Source: Halomicrobium katesii DSM 19301 (GTDB lineage Archaea; Halobacteriota; Halobacteria; Halobacteriales; Haloarculaceae). From it: 64,000 nt of DNA. The notes beneath the pieces were generated by a model. That model was not told the origin of the DNA, did no database searches, and saw only the letters and a program-made list of their open reading frames with translations. A program made the translations under genes and the position numbers. Shown in pieces: positions 1 to 8,023 of this stretch. The stretch spans positions 467,075 to 531,074 of the forward strand of contig NZ_KB905378.1 of assembly GCF_000379085.1 (NCBI RefSeq), written 5' to 3'. The first letter of the stretch is position 1; every line of letters starts with the position of its first letter.

Positions 1-255
1 GGCCTCACCTGTGGTGCCGTCCCCGAGTCGGGGGCCGCGGTCTTCGTCGACGACGCCAGCGTCGGCGCGGTGACGCGAGCCGTCGAAAGCCCGACCCGCG
101 AGGAACCGATCGCCCTCGCACGGGTCGACTACGAACTCCCCGACGGGACGCTGTCGGTCCGGGTCGACGGCGGCGAAGTGGACGCCGAGCTGGCCGCCCT
201 GCCCTTCGTCACCGGCTCGGACGAGTCCGCGCGGCTCCCGCGGTACGAGAGATAG
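1..255 (+). CDS. GcvT/YgfZ-type folate-binding protein, C-terminal part (cut by window start)
   Basis: The visible 84 residues continue an open frame from before the window and stop at TAG 253-255. They contain VGAVTRAVESPT and IALARVDYEL, which match the C-terminal barrel of the aminomethyltransferase (GcvT)/YgfZ family. Family members bind tetrahydrofolate, either in glycine cleavage or in iron-sulfur cluster assembly. The catalytic N-terminal domain is outside the window, so GcvT and YgfZ cannot be separated here. The downstream neighbours are convergent and belong to an unrelated toxin-antitoxin pair. Confidence 0.75.
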   Translation, partial: GLTCGAVPESGAAVFVDDASVGAVTRAVESPTREEPIALARVDYELPDGTLSVRVDGGEVDAELAALPFVTGSDESARLPRYER

Positions 256-291
256 GATAGGACCAGCGGACGACCGACTGGAGAGAGGAGA

Positions 292-675
292 TCAGTACGA
301 CTCGGTTTCGAGGGCAGAGACCCGCTCGAAGTGTTCGTCTCGCGTGACGAGCGACGCCCCGTTGTGTCGGCAGACGCCAGCGACGAGCGTGTCGCCGAGA
401 TTGATTCGCTCCCCGGCATCGAGGAGTTCGGCTTCGATCAGAGCGGCCTCTCTCGTCACTGGTTCGGACAACGGGAGCGGTTCGAGCCAGTCGAGCGCGG
501 ACGCAACGCGCTCGATCCCGTCGACACCGTCGGTTCGAGCGGCCCCGCGATACACCTCGAAGAGCGCCAGCGACGGCGCGAAGAGGGGCTTGTCTTCGTG
601 GGCTTCGAGGTACGCCCCGGCAGCGTCGACGCCGTCGAGGTAATCCAGGAGAAAACAGGTGTCGAACGCGATCAT
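292..675 (-). CDS. vapC: VapC-type PIN-domain toxin
   Basis: A 127-residue single PIN domain, the usual length for VapC ribonucleases. It starts MIAFDTCFLLDYLDG with the first acidic residue at D5. A conserved Glu in LALFEVYRG, an Asp in INLGDTLVAG and an Asp in LVTRDEHF complete the acidic set expected to hold Mg2+/Mn2+ for RNA cleavage. The start codon overlaps the stop of the upstream antitoxin gene by four bases (ATGA at 672-675), the standard translationally coupled vapBC order. The RNA target is unknown. All expected acidic residues are present, so it is probably active. Confidence 0.88.
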   Translation of the reverse strand: MIAFDTCFLLDYLDGVDAAGAYLEAHEDKPLFAPSLALFEVYRGAARTDGVDGIERVASALDWLEPLPLSEPVTREAALIEAELLDAGERINLGDTLVAGVCRHNGASLVTRDEHFERVSALETESY

Positions 676-896
676 CGCTCGGATCGTTCTCGGAGGTCGC
701 CGTCCAGATCGTCACGCGTCGCCGTGACGGCTTCCCGAAAGCCGTCGACGCCGCTCATCGCCCCGAACCCCTTCATCACGTCGCGATCACTCCCGGTGAG
801 ACGGTTGATCACGTCGGTAAAACTCTCGTCCTCGCGTTTGTGTTCCCGTAATCGCTCGTACGCTTCGTCCGTGATCGTGAGACTCTTGGTACCCAT
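672..896 (-). CDS. vapB: VapB-type antitoxin (archaeal small DNA-binding family)
   Basis: A 74-residue protein beginning MGTKSLTITDEAYERL. This matches the archaeal VapB family (formerly DUF217), with a short N-terminal beta strand and helix for DNA binding. The charged tail, which usually wraps the toxin, ends in RERSER. It is the first gene of the pair and overlaps vapC by four bases. The family normally represses its own promoter. An AT-rich stretch with a TATA-like TTATATTTTCC lies about 20-30 bases upstream on the minus strand, consistent with autoregulation. Confidence 0.85.
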   Translation of the reverse strand: MGTKSLTITDEAYERLREHKREDESFTDVINRLTGSDRDVMKGFGAMSGVDGFREAVTATRDDLDGDLRERSER

Positions 897-976
897 AGAC
901 GTACGTGTGGGTGTACACCCAGTTATATTTTCCGCGCTCGCACGGCTGGGCAGGCGATGAAAACAGCGGCTCTCAT

Positions 977-1055
977 ACGGACGGTTGTAGGCGTTTACCC
1001 AGTCGACCGCACGACGGCGTGCGGTCGATCTGGTAAAGACCTACAACTTTCCGTA
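977..1055 (+). mobile_element. Family 1a MITE (TCA-flanked, about 80 bp)
   Basis: A hairpin-forming element beginning TACGGACGGTTGTAGG and ending CCTACAACTTTCCGTA, flanked by TCA at 974-976 and 1056-1058. It abuts a family 1b copy that uses the second TCA as its own left flank. No coding capacity. Confidence 0.85.
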
Positions 1056-1058
1056 TCA

Positions 1059-1137
1059 TACGGTTTATTGTAGTTGCTTGCCGGTGATCGTCGCCACGGA
1101 GTAGACGATCACCGGTAAATCGCTACAATAATCCGTA
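1059..1137 (+). mobile_element. Family 1b MITE (TCA-flanked, about 79 bp)
   Basis: It begins TACGGTTTATTGTAG and ends CTACAATAATCCGTA. The inner hairpin arms are CCGGTGATCGTC and GACGATCACCGG. TCA flanks lie at 1056-1058 and 1138-1140. Its ends are related to family 1a but the centre differs. It lies just downstream of the convergent flavoprotein gene. Confidence 0.85.
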
Positions 1138-1154
1138 TCAGTCATGGAGCGCCT

Positions 1155-2240
1155 TCAGGACCGGGTCAGCAGCGCTTTCAGTTGTTCACGAGAGAACAGC
1201 GTCGACGGGCGATCCATGTGGACGCCGATCTCGCCCTCGAAGGCTTTCATGCCCGCCTTCTGGACCGCGCCGGGCAGCGAGTAGCCGGCGCGGACGAGGT
1301 GTCCCAGCCGGATGTCGGTCCGGAGGTCGTCGCGCCAGGCCCGCTCGTAGTCGCCCAGCGTCCCCGGCCTGTCGGGATCGATCTCGCGGGCCGCGTGGTC
1401 GGCGGCGGTCATGCCATAGAGGATGCCGCCACCGGTGAACGGCTTCGTCTGGGCCGCGGCGTCGCCGATCAGGAACGAGCGGCGGCCGGTCACGCGCTTC
1501 GGCGGCCCGATCGGGATGAGCCCCGAGCAGCGCCGGTCCGTGTCGACGCCGTAGTCCGCGGTGAACGCCTCGAAGCGCTCGCTCACGTCGTGGCCCGGCG
1601 GCGTCGCCAGCCCGTACTCGACGCCGGCCTCGCCGCGGGGAATGCGCCACGCGAAGAAGCGCGGCACGGAGAGGTGTACGTCGACGAACTGCTGGCGGTC
1701 GACCGCCTCGGTGAACCCGAGCACCCCGTGGAGGAGTTCGCCGGGTTCGGGCAGGTCGAGCGCGCGCCGGACGCGAGACTGCGGGCCGTCACACCCCGCG
1801 ACCATCCGCGCGTCGTGGGTCTCCGTCCCGTCGGGACCGCGGACCTCGACGGTGACGTGGTCGGTGCGTTCGGTCACGTCGAGCACCGTGTGCTCCTCCC
1901 GCAGATCGACGCCGGCCTCGCGAGCGCAGTCGGCCAGTCGCCGATCCAGCCCGACGCGGTCGATGACGTTCGAGATCGCCTCGTCCTTGTAGAAACGGTG
2001 GGCCTCGCTGTCGGGGCCACCGCGATGGAACCGGGCACCGCGGATCTCGTTTTGAAAGAGGTCGTCGCGGGCGTCGTCGGGGACGAACTCCCAGATGTCG
2101 GTGCTGACGTGGCCCGAGCAGGCGAGTGGCTCGCCGACGGTCCCCTGCTCGAATGCGAGCACGTCGTGGCCGGCCTCACTCGCCCGCCGGGCGAACCGCG
2201 CGCCCGCCGGCCCGCAGCCAACGACGACGAAATCGTGCAT
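1155..2240 (-). CDS. Geranylgeranyl-reductase-family FAD-dependent oxidoreductase
   Basis: A 361-residue flavoprotein. It opens MHDFVVVGCGPAGARFARRA, a Rossmann GxGxxG FAD loop, followed by VLAFEQ. A second FAD motif, GDAAAQTKPFTGGGILYGM, lies near residue 275. This pattern is typical of the geranylgeranyl-reductase family, which in archaea saturates isoprenoid chains of membrane lipids or quinones. The start at 2240 is preferred because the longer frame adds 25 non-conserved residues. Haloarchaea usually encode several paralogues, so the exact substrate cannot be given. It is divergently arranged with the membrane-protein gene at 2314. Confidence 0.85.
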   Translation of the reverse strand: MHDFVVVGCGPAGARFARRASEAGHDVLAFEQGTVGEPLACSGHVSTDIWEFVPDDARDDLFQNEIRGARFHRGGPDSEAHRFYKDEAISNVIDRVGLDRRLADCAREAGVDLREEHTVLDVTERTDHVTVEVRGPDGTETHDARMVAGCDGPQSRVRRALDLPEPGELLHGVLGFTEAVDRQQFVDVHLSVPRFFAWRIPRGEAGVEYGLATPPGHDVSERFEAFTADYGVDTDRRCSGLIPIGPPKRVTGRRSFLIGDAAAQTKPFTGGGILYGMTAADHAAREIDPDRPGTLGDYERAWRDDLRTDIRLGHLVRAGYSLPGAVQKAGMKAFEGEIGVHMDRPSTLFSREQLKALLTRS

Positions 2241-2313
2241 ACCGACAGGTCGGCCAGCCGAGACAAATAGCTTGTCAGTTGCCCTTTTACTGGTCCACTC
2301 CTGAAGGCCACAC

Positions 2314-2700
2314 ATGACAGGCTACCAGCCAGGCGTCTGTAACATCGGTCGGGACGAACGACGCAAGCGACGCGTCGCCGGGATCGCCGGCTTCCTCGGC
2401 GCGGCGGCCTACGTCGCGGCGGTGCTGTGGTTCGGACTGCCGGACCGCTACGTGCTCGGCAGCTTCGCCTTCCTCTTTGGCGGCTTCGTCGGCGTCTTCC
2501 AGGACTACTTTCGGTTCTGCGTCGCCTTCGGAGCCCTGGGACGGTACGACCTCTCCGGGTCGAGCGACGACGCCGGCAGCGTTGCCGACACCGACGCCGT
2601 CGCCCGCGACCGGAAACGCGCGGCCCAGCTCCTCACCTACGCCACCGTCTCGGCGACCGTCCTGACGGCGCTCGTCTACGCCGCCGTCACCGCCCTGTAG
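2314..2700 (+). CDS. Small multi-pass membrane protein with YQPGVCNIG N-terminus
   Basis: A 128-residue protein. After a cytoplasmic N-terminus MTGYQPGVCNIGRDERRKRR come two closely spaced hydrophobic segments (about residues 24-60), a polar loop, and a last hydrophobic segment near the C-terminus. The N-terminal motif with a single Cys is, from memory, shared by small haloarchaeal membrane proteins of unknown role. The positive cluster RRKRRV next to the first helix puts the N-terminus inside. No function can be assigned. The gene is single and divergent from the flavoprotein. Confidence 0.75.
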   Translation: MTGYQPGVCNIGRDERRKRRVAGIAGFLGAAAYVAAVLWFGLPDRYVLGSFAFLFGGFVGVFQDYFRFCVAFGALGRYDLSGSSDDAGSVADTDAVARDRKRAAQLLTYATVSATVLTALVYAAVTAL

Positions 2701-2770
2701 CGACGACCGAACGCCTCAAGAGAGTGCCTCGTCTGGGCGGTGTTCAGATAAGAGAGAGTAGCGTGATTCA

Positions 2771-2850
2771 TACGGACGGTTGTAGGCGTTTACCCAGTCG
2801 ACCGCACGACGGCGTGCGGTCGATCTGGTAAAGACCTACAACTTTCCGTA
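2771..2850 (+). mobile_element. Family 1a MITE
   Basis: An 80-bp copy, TACGGACGGTTGTAGG to CTACAACTTTCCGTA, with TCA at 2768-2770 and 2851-2853. The inner hairpin is GACCGCAC/GTGCGGTC. It is inserted in the left part of the family 3 element. Confidence 0.9.
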
Positions 2851-2878
2851 TCAGGCACGGAAAGCCCTCGGCCCGCTA

Positions 2879-2958
2879 TAGTAACAATTGAAATGGTTTA
2901 CATACCGATCATACTGCTGTCGTGCGATCAGGTGTGCATTGACTTTCAATGGCTACTA
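2879..2958 (+). mobile_element. Family 2 MITE (TA duplication inside CTAG)
   Basis: An 80-bp palindromic element from TAGTAACAATTGAAA to TTTCAATGGCTACTA. TA is duplicated at 2877-2878 and 2959-2960. Removing the element and one TA restores CCCGCTAGCCCG, which contains CTAG. It is inserted in the family 3 element. Confidence 0.88.
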
Positions 2959-3124
2959 TAGCCCGATCTGTGGCGGATATTCTCTCTCCGGTCGAATAGT
3001 GTCGTCCCAGATCGGGCTACCGAACCTCGCTCTTCCATCCGCCAGGGCCCAGACTGTGGAGCTATCCACGAGCCTGGCGGATGAAAGGGCGAGCGACGCG
3101 AGGGCGTTCGGTGTCTGCAACTCA

Positions 3125-3202
3125 TACTGCCGGCTGTAACTGTTTCAAGAGATTCGCGACCACGGAGTCGCGAAATTCTGTACAGACTTACAGCCGACAG
3201 TA
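3125..3202 (+). mobile_element. Family 1c MITE (TCA-flanked, 78 bp)
   Basis: It begins TACTGCCGGCTGTAACTG and ends CTTACAGCCGACAGTA. The inner hairpin is GCGAC-CACGGA-GTCGC. TCA flanks lie at 3122-3124 and 3203-3205. The first base pairs TAC/GTA, the size and the target are shared with families 1a and 1b. Confidence 0.85.
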
Positions 3203-3274
3203 TCAGCCAGCGCGGTCGCTTCTCTGAACACTACCACCTGCGGGGCTCCCCGAACTGACAGCAGCGCTTCTGTT

Positions 3275-3330
3275 TCGCTTCGCTCGTCCGGACCGTCCGG
3301 ATCAGACGGAGAACTCGAAGAGGTCGTCGC
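3275..3330. repeat. Direct duplication of the 3' end of the PUA-protein gene
   Basis: Positions 3275-3330 repeat 3401-3457 almost exactly, with one indel. The repeat covers TCGCTTCGCTCGTCCG, GACCGTCCGGATCAGACGG and the last codons of the PUA gene. No full gene copy is present, so this is a stray duplicate of the gene tail. The intervening 3331-3400 holds no convincing gene. Confidence 0.7.
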
Positions 3331-3428
3331 GCAACCATCTTTTGACTCGTCGGGTCGCTGGCGCGACCGCTCCTCGCAAAACATGGGTGAAAAGGCGGAC
3401 TCGCTTCGCTCGTCCGTGACCGTCCGGA

Positions 3429-3908
3429 TCAGACGGAGAACTCGAAGAGGTCGTCGCCCACGTGGTGGATCGACTCGACGACTTTCCCGCTGTCGCCGAC
3501 CATCTCGTCGCCGCTCGCCTTCGCGCGCCCGACGGCGAGGAACTTCCCGTGTGATTCCTCGTTGATCGCGACGAGATCGCCCGCGGCGATGCCGTCGTCG
3601 GCCTCGGTGATGCCGGGCCGCATCACGTCTGCGCCGTCAGAGACGAACGAGATCGCGCCGCTGTCGACGGTGACCACGTGGTCTGTCGGCGGGTACGCGT
3701 TGAGTCCCTCGACGGTGAGGAACGGCTCGTCGTCGACGTACAGCACGAACGGGTCGCCGTCGACCAGCACCACGTCCCAGTCGCTGTCCTCGAACTCCAC
3801 TTTCTCGAAGGTGTCGGCGTCCAGTTCCACGCCGAGGTTCGCGGCCACGGCCTCCTCGATGGCGTCGATCTCGTCGGCCCTGAGGTGGTGGCGCGACTTG
3901 ACGTTCAT
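3429..3908 (-). CDS. PUA-domain RNA-binding protein
   Basis: A 159-residue protein. The N-terminal half begins MNVKSRHHLRADEIDAIEEA. The C-terminal half (about 75-155) is a PUA domain recognisable from VDSGAISFVSDGADVMRPGI, GDLVAINEESHG and AVGRAKAS. Archaeal proteins of this design are thought to bind structured RNA in rRNA or tRNA modification or translation. The start at 3908 is chosen because residues encoded upstream are low-complexity and lie in the intergenic region. It is divergent from the regulator at 4067. The RNA target is unknown. Confidence 0.82.
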   Translation of the reverse strand: MNVKSRHHLRADEIDAIEEAVAANLGVELDADTFEKVEFEDSDWDVVLVDGDPFVLYVDDEPFLTVEGLNAYPPTDHVVTVDSGAISFVSDGADVMRPGITEADDGIAAGDLVAINEESHGKFLAVGRAKASGDEMVGDSGKVVESIHHVGDDLFEFSV

Positions 3909-4066
3909 GCCCGCATCGTCGTGGGGACCGGAGATAAATCGACCGTTCTCCGCCCGCGCCCTCGTCGGGCGGCGCTGTTCTGGCGGCACCGTCCCGGGTC
4001 CCGACAGCTGTGCTACAAAAAACCGCTTTGGCGAACAGTTTACTTCGTCGCTCTCGTCGGTCGGGT

Positions 4067-4957
4067 ATGAGCAGGGCAGACGATCTTCGGGACTGTGAGG
4101 ACTGTCTCGCGCCGGCCGACGCCTTCGCGATCGTCGGCGAGGAGACGCGCCTCTCGATCCTCGAAGCGCTGTGGCGACTCGACGAGCCGGCCGCTTTCTC
4201 CGAGATCCGAGCCGAGGTCGGGATGACCGACAGCGCGCAGTTCAACTACCACCTCGGGAAGCTGACCGACCAGTTCGTCCGCAAGACCGACGACGGGTAC
4301 GAGCTCCGGACCGCGGGCGAGCGGATCGTCCAGGCCATCTTCGCCGGCTCGTTCACCCAGCATCCGGAACGCGAGATCGATATCGACGATCCGTGCGTCC
4401 GCTGTGGTGCGACGCTGTCGGCCAACTACGTCGACGAACAGCTGTCGATCACCTGCCCGGCGTGTGGGCACGGCCACGGCGAGTATCCGTTCCCGCCGGG
4501 GGGACTCCACGACCGGACCGACGCGGAGATCCTGTCCGCGTTCGACCAGCGCGTGCGCCACCTCCACTGTCTCGCCAAGGACGGCGTCTGTCCGGAGTGT
4601 AACGGCCGGATGGCGACGACGATCGGACGCGGCGAGGACTGCTGTCTGGGCGTCTCGGTGCGGGCGACCCACCGCTGTCGGCAGTGTGCCCACGAACTCT
4701 GTTCGGCGGTCGGGCTGGGACTCCTCGACCAGTCGCCCGTCGTGAGCTTCTACGAGGACCACGGCGTCGACCTCGCACAGACGCCCTACTGGCGACTCGA
4801 CTGGTGCGTCGACGACCATCCGGTCACCGTCGTCGAGGACGATCCCTGGCGGCTCCGCGTCGACGTGACCCGCGACGGCGACCGACTCGCCGTCGTCGTC
4901 GACGGCGATCTCGAAATCGTCGAGACGCGCCGCGATCCGGCGACGCCCGCCGAGTGA
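4067..4957 (+). CDS. ArsR-like winged-helix regulator with multiple zinc-ribbon cysteine pairs
   Basis: A 296-residue protein. Residues about 15-90 form a winged helix (FAIVGEETRLSILEALWRL, SEIRAEVGM, FNYHLGKL). After this come four CxxC pairs (CVRCGATL, CPACGHGH, CPECNGR, CRQCAHE), likely two zinc ribbons. Such DUF-tailed ArsR-like proteins are common in haloarchaea. The ligand and target genes are unknown. A TATA-like AGTTTACTTC lies about 30 bases upstream of the ATG at 4067. The longer frame from 4010 adds residues overlapping that promoter, so it is rejected. Confidence 0.8.
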   Translation: MSRADDLRDCEDCLAPADAFAIVGEETRLSILEALWRLDEPAAFSEIRAEVGMTDSAQFNYHLGKLTDQFVRKTDDGYELRTAGERIVQAIFAGSFTQHPEREIDIDDPCVRCGATLSANYVDEQLSITCPACGHGHGEYPFPPGGLHDRTDAEILSAFDQRVRHLHCLAKDGVCPECNGRMATTIGRGEDCCLGVSVRATHRCRQCAHELCSAVGLGLLDQSPVVSFYEDHGVDLAQTPYWRLDWCVDDHPVTVVEDDPWRLRVDVTRDGDRLAVVVDGDLEIVETRRDPATPAE

Positions 4958-5025
4958 CGCCCCGTCCGTCGCTCGCGTGACACGTAGACCAACGCTGAAG
5001 GCGATCCCCTCTCACCTCTCTGTCA

Positions 5026-5757
5026 ATGGCCAGTGCCATCCAGCTGTACACGCTCCGTGACATGGACTGTTCCGTCCCCGAACTCCTCGGTCGCGTCGCC
5101 GAGGCCGGCTTCGACGGCGTCGAGTACGCATACCGCGTCCCCGAGGCGGATCCCGAGGCCGTCCGGACGGCACTCGACGAGACCGGGCTCGCGGTGCCGG
5201 CCGCACACGTCCCCGTCGACGCCCTCGAAGACGATCTGGCGGCGACCGTCGAGCAGTACCGCTCGCTCCGGACCGAACGGCTCGTGGTTCCCTATCTCGA
5301 CAGCGAGTCGTTCGGCACCGTCGAGCGCATCCGCGAGACGGCCCGCCGCCTCGACGGGCTCGCCGACCGGCTCGCGGATCACGACTACCCGCTCCTGTAT
5401 CACAACCACGACGCCGAGTTCGCCGAGATCGACGGTCGGACGGCCTTCGACGTGCTCGTCGAGGCGACCGACAGCGTCGCCTTCGAACTCGACGCCGGGC
5501 TGGCGACCTACGCCGGTGTCGACGCCGCGGACGTGATCGACCGCCACGCCGACCGGATCGACCTGCTGCACTGCACGGACACGCACGTCGACGCCGCGGA
5601 GCCGGCCCACGCCGCCTTCGGCACGGGCGACGTGGACTACGACGCCGTCTTCGACGCCGCCGAACGGGCCGGCATCGAGTGGCGCATCTACGAGAACGGA
5701 TCACAGGACGATCCCGTCGGCGAACTCGACCACGCGGCCGAGCGCTTCCTGTCCTGA
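5026..5757 (+). CDS. Sugar phosphate isomerase/epimerase (xylose-isomerase-like TIM barrel)
   Basis: A 243-residue TIM-barrel protein. MASAIQLYTLRDMDCSVPELL, AGFDGVEYAY, LLYHNHDAEF, FELDAGLATYAG and LHCTDTHVD follow the order of metal-binding acids and histidines of the AP-endonuclease-2/IolE-like family. The acids E (in VEYAY), D (in FELDAG), H and D (in LHCTDTH) are present, so a divalent-metal active site is likely. The substrate is probably a sugar or inositol derivative but cannot be named. It is a single gene in the same direction as the regulator before it, 68 bases downstream. Confidence 0.8.
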   Translation: MASAIQLYTLRDMDCSVPELLGRVAEAGFDGVEYAYRVPEADPEAVRTALDETGLAVPAAHVPVDALEDDLAATVEQYRSLRTERLVVPYLDSESFGTVERIRETARRLDGLADRLADHDYPLLYHNHDAEFAEIDGRTAFDVLVEATDSVAFELDAGLATYAGVDAADVIDRHADRIDLLHCTDTHVDAAEPAHAAFGTGDVDYDAVFDAAERAGIEWRIYENGSQDDPVGELDHAAERFLS

Positions 5758-5829
5758 TCGCCGTCGAGGGCGACCGCGAGCGGCCGGAGAGTCGAAAAGT
5801 ATAGACGTGCCGTCGGTGTAGCTGTCGCC

Positions 5830-7290
5830 GTGTTCTCCGACGGCTTGCTCGCCGCCTGTCGACGGATCGGGACAGGACTGACCGATCGCGTCACACGGGC
5901 GCGTGCGAACGCTACCGCCGCCGACTGGCTCCGGTTCGCGCTGCTGGCGACGATCTGCCTCTTGCTGGCGGTCGTCGCGGCCAACGTAGCGACGTCCGCG
6001 CCGGCAGACAACACCACTCTCCAGCGCGGGACGGTGACCCAGCCGGCCGACAACACGACGATCGTCAGCGTCCAGGGGTACACCTTCGAGGGCTCGGTCA
6101 ACGACAAGAAGCCCGCTCGACTGATCGCGGCCGACGAACGCGCGGGCACGGACTGGACCTACCAGAGCCGCCAGGGGTCCGGTGCCTGGTTCTTCGACGT
6201 CGATCCGCTCGACGACGGGAACCTGCTCGTCGTCTCGCCTCGCAGCGGCGAGACGCTGATCTACGAGCTGAACCCCGAGACCAGGGAGCGCGTCTGGGAA
6301 CGGCGCTTCCCCTTCGAAGACACCCACGACGCCGACATGCTCAGCGAGGACGAACTCGTGATCGGCCACATGCGGGCCTGGAACGAGACCAGCGAGGTCA
6401 GCAACGACGAGGTGGTGGTCTACAACCTGACGACCGACGAGATCACCTGGCGCTGGCGGCTCCGCGAGCACTTCGACAACGACACCGACGGCGGTATGAA
6501 CGCCGACTGGAGCCACCTCAACGACGTGGACCAGGTCGGCGAGCATCGCTTGCTCCTGTCGCCGCGCAACTTCGATCAGGCGATCGTCGTCGATCGACGG
6601 TCCGGCGAGATCGTCCAGCGACTGGGTCGTGACGACGACTACTCGGTGCTCAACGAACAGCACAACCCCGACTACCTCGTCGGCGAGAACGGGACGCCGA
6701 CGATGCTGGTCGCCGACAGCGGCAACGATCGGGTCGTCGAGTACGCTCGCCTGAACGGCTCGTGGGAACGGACCTGGGAGGTCGGGACGGGCTCGCTCAA
6801 GTGGCCCCGGGACGCCGACCGACTCCCGAACGGCAACACGCTGATCGTCGACAGCCTCAACCACCGCGTGATCGAGGTCACGCCGACCGGCGAGATCGTC
6901 TGGGAGTACTACGCCACCTGGGGACCGTACGACGCCGAGCGGCGGGGGACCGGCGACGAGTCCAACGGCCCGACGATCCGCCAGCAAAACGCCACCGGCA
7001 GCTACGAACTCTCGGGCAGTGCGGGTCTACGCCCCGGTACCGGCGATAACCTCGACTTCCCGTCCCGGCTCCAGGCGACGTTCTCGGGGACGCTGCTGTC
7101 CGGTCCCGCGAACGCCCTCGCACAGCTGTGGGGCCACTACATGCCGTGGTTCCGTCCGGTCTGGCTCTCCTCGTGGGACGCGGCCTTCCTCATTGGAGCG
7201 GGCCTGCTCGGGGTGAGCTGGGCCGGCGGCGAAGCGATCGTGCGGCGCAAGCGACTCGTCGGCGGGCTCCGGCGGCGACTCCCGTTCTGA
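5830..7290 (+). CDS. Membrane-anchored arylsulfotransferase-like beta-propeller protein
   Basis: A 486-residue protein starting at GTG 5830. A helix at about residues 33-52 (LRFALLATICLLLAVVAANV) anchors it. The large extracytoplasmic domain has propeller-type repeats such as LLVVSPRSGETLIYEL, HLNDVDQVGEHRLLLS and PRDADRLPNGNTLIVD, as in the ASST/arylsulfotransferase family. A C-terminal helix (DAAFLIGAGLLGVSWAGG) is followed by basic residues. A paralogue with the same plan lies at 24961. Family enzymes move sulfate between phenols, but many haloarchaeal members are uncharacterised and the function is uncertain. AAAAGTATAGAC about 30 bases upstream is a plausible promoter. Confidence 0.78.
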   Translation: MFSDGLLAACRRIGTGLTDRVTRARANATAADWLRFALLATICLLLAVVAANVATSAPADNTTLQRGTVTQPADNTTIVSVQGYTFEGSVNDKKPARLIAADERAGTDWTYQSRQGSGAWFFDVDPLDDGNLLVVSPRSGETLIYELNPETRERVWERRFPFEDTHDADMLSEDELVIGHMRAWNETSEVSNDEVVVYNLTTDEITWRWRLREHFDNDTDGGMNADWSHLNDVDQVGEHRLLLSPRNFDQAIVVDRRSGEIVQRLGRDDDYSVLNEQHNPDYLVGENGTPTMLVADSGNDRVVEYARLNGSWERTWEVGTGSLKWPRDADRLPNGNTLIVDSLNHRVIEVTPTGEIVWEYYATWGPYDAERRGTGDESNGPTIRQQNATGSYELSGSAGLRPGTGDNLDFPSRLQATFSGTLLSGPANALAQLWGHYMPWFRPVWLSSWDAAFLIGAGLLGVSWAGGEAIVRRKRLVGGLRRRLPF

Positions 7291-7308
7291 GCGGACCCGC
7301 CGGTCGCC

Positions 7309-7953
7309 CTACTCTTCGCGCTCGACCTGTGCTCCTCGGACGTTCTGCTTGACGCTGTGTAGTCCCTGCTTGGCCTTCTGCTTCGAGGAGTACCCCTGTC
7401 CGCCGTCCGCGATGATGTTCCCGTTGTCGTGGACGAGCCGCCAGCGCCACTGGCCGGCGGTGTCCGCGAACAGCTCGAAGGTCGCGTCGCTCCCGCCGTT
7501 CTGGCTCTCGTCGTCCTTCGACTGGTCGATCACGTTCGCGCCCGGCGCGTTCGAGCGGACGCTCTCTACCCCCTGCTCTGCTTTCTGGGCCGAGGCGTAT
7601 CCCTCGCCGCCGTCGGCGATGACGTTGCCGTTGTCGTGGACGAGCCGCCAGCGCCACTCCTCGGCGCTGTCCTCGTACAGCTCGAACGTCGCCTTGCTCG
7701 CGGCCGCGTCGGTGTCGACAGCGTCAGCGTCCTCGGTCCAGGCCACCTCGATCTCGAGGCTCAGCTCCTCGCCCTCGCGCTCGACTTCCGCCGCCAGATC
7801 GGCTTCTGCCGGTGCCGACACCGTCACCGTCTGTTCCTCGTCGGCCGGTGCGGGCTCGCCCGTGGCGAACCTGCGGGCGAGCCGCCGGAAGTACGACGCG
7901 ATCCCGTTTCGACTGCGCGTCTCGCTGGACTCGTGGATGGTCTCTTCTGACAT
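7309..7953 (-). CDS. Tandem DUF1508 (YegP-like) repeat protein
   Basis: A 214-residue acidic protein. After a charged N-terminal region come two near-identical DUF1508 units (about 108-155 and 168-212). Each has FELY/FELF, WRWRLVHDNGN, IADGG.GY.S.QKA and a terminal short helix. The DUF1508 fold is a small dimeric beta-alpha unit known from YegP and from haloarchaeal HVO_2922-type proteins, some linked to stress. The molecular role is unknown. The duplication within one chain mimics the dimer. It is convergent with the arylsulfotransferase-like gene, with 18 bases between stops. Confidence 0.85.
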   Translation of the reverse strand: MSEETIHESSETRSRNGIASYFRRLARRFATGEPAPADEEQTVTVSAPAEADLAAEVEREGEELSLEIEVAWTEDADAVDTDAAASKATFELYEDSAEEWRWRLVHDNGNVIADGGEGYASAQKAEQGVESVRSNAPGANVIDQSKDDESQNGGSDATFELFADTAGQWRWRLVHDNGNIIADGGQGYSSKQKAKQGLHSVKQNVRGAQVEREE

Positions 7954-8023
7954 GCAATTTGATCGTCACGTGGCAAACACATAGTGGTGGCCCTCTCTTC
8001 GACGCCCCCTCGGTGCGTCGCGA

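Larger units (their letters stand above)
2736..3235 (+). mobile_element. Family 3 element, composite, invaded by three MITEs
   Basis: The left end GGCGGTGTTCAG (2736-2747) and the right end CTGAACACTACC (3224-3235) are inverted repeats. Inside are a family 1a MITE, a family 2 MITE and a family 1c MITE. Without these the core reads CGGAAAGCCCTC, then a hairpin with arms CCCGATCTG and CAGATCGGG around a loop containing GCGGATATTCTC and GTCGAATAGTG. A second hairpin (3040-3083, arms TCCGCCAGG/CCTGGCGGA) and an inverted copy of the element edge follow. The copy at 40967-41235 has the same plan. No ORF. The end sequence recalls IS6-like ends, which is inference. Confidence 0.6.

Noticed and set aside
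1182-2270. Long open frame opposite the flavoprotein gene
   Set aside because: It is the antisense shadow of a high-GC gene; no family motif, and the minus-strand frame carries the FAD-binding signatures.
3145-3384. Minus-strand 79-residue frame across the MITE and tail duplicate
   Set aside because: Composition is atypical, it spans a MITE end and a duplicated gene tail, and no motif is seen.
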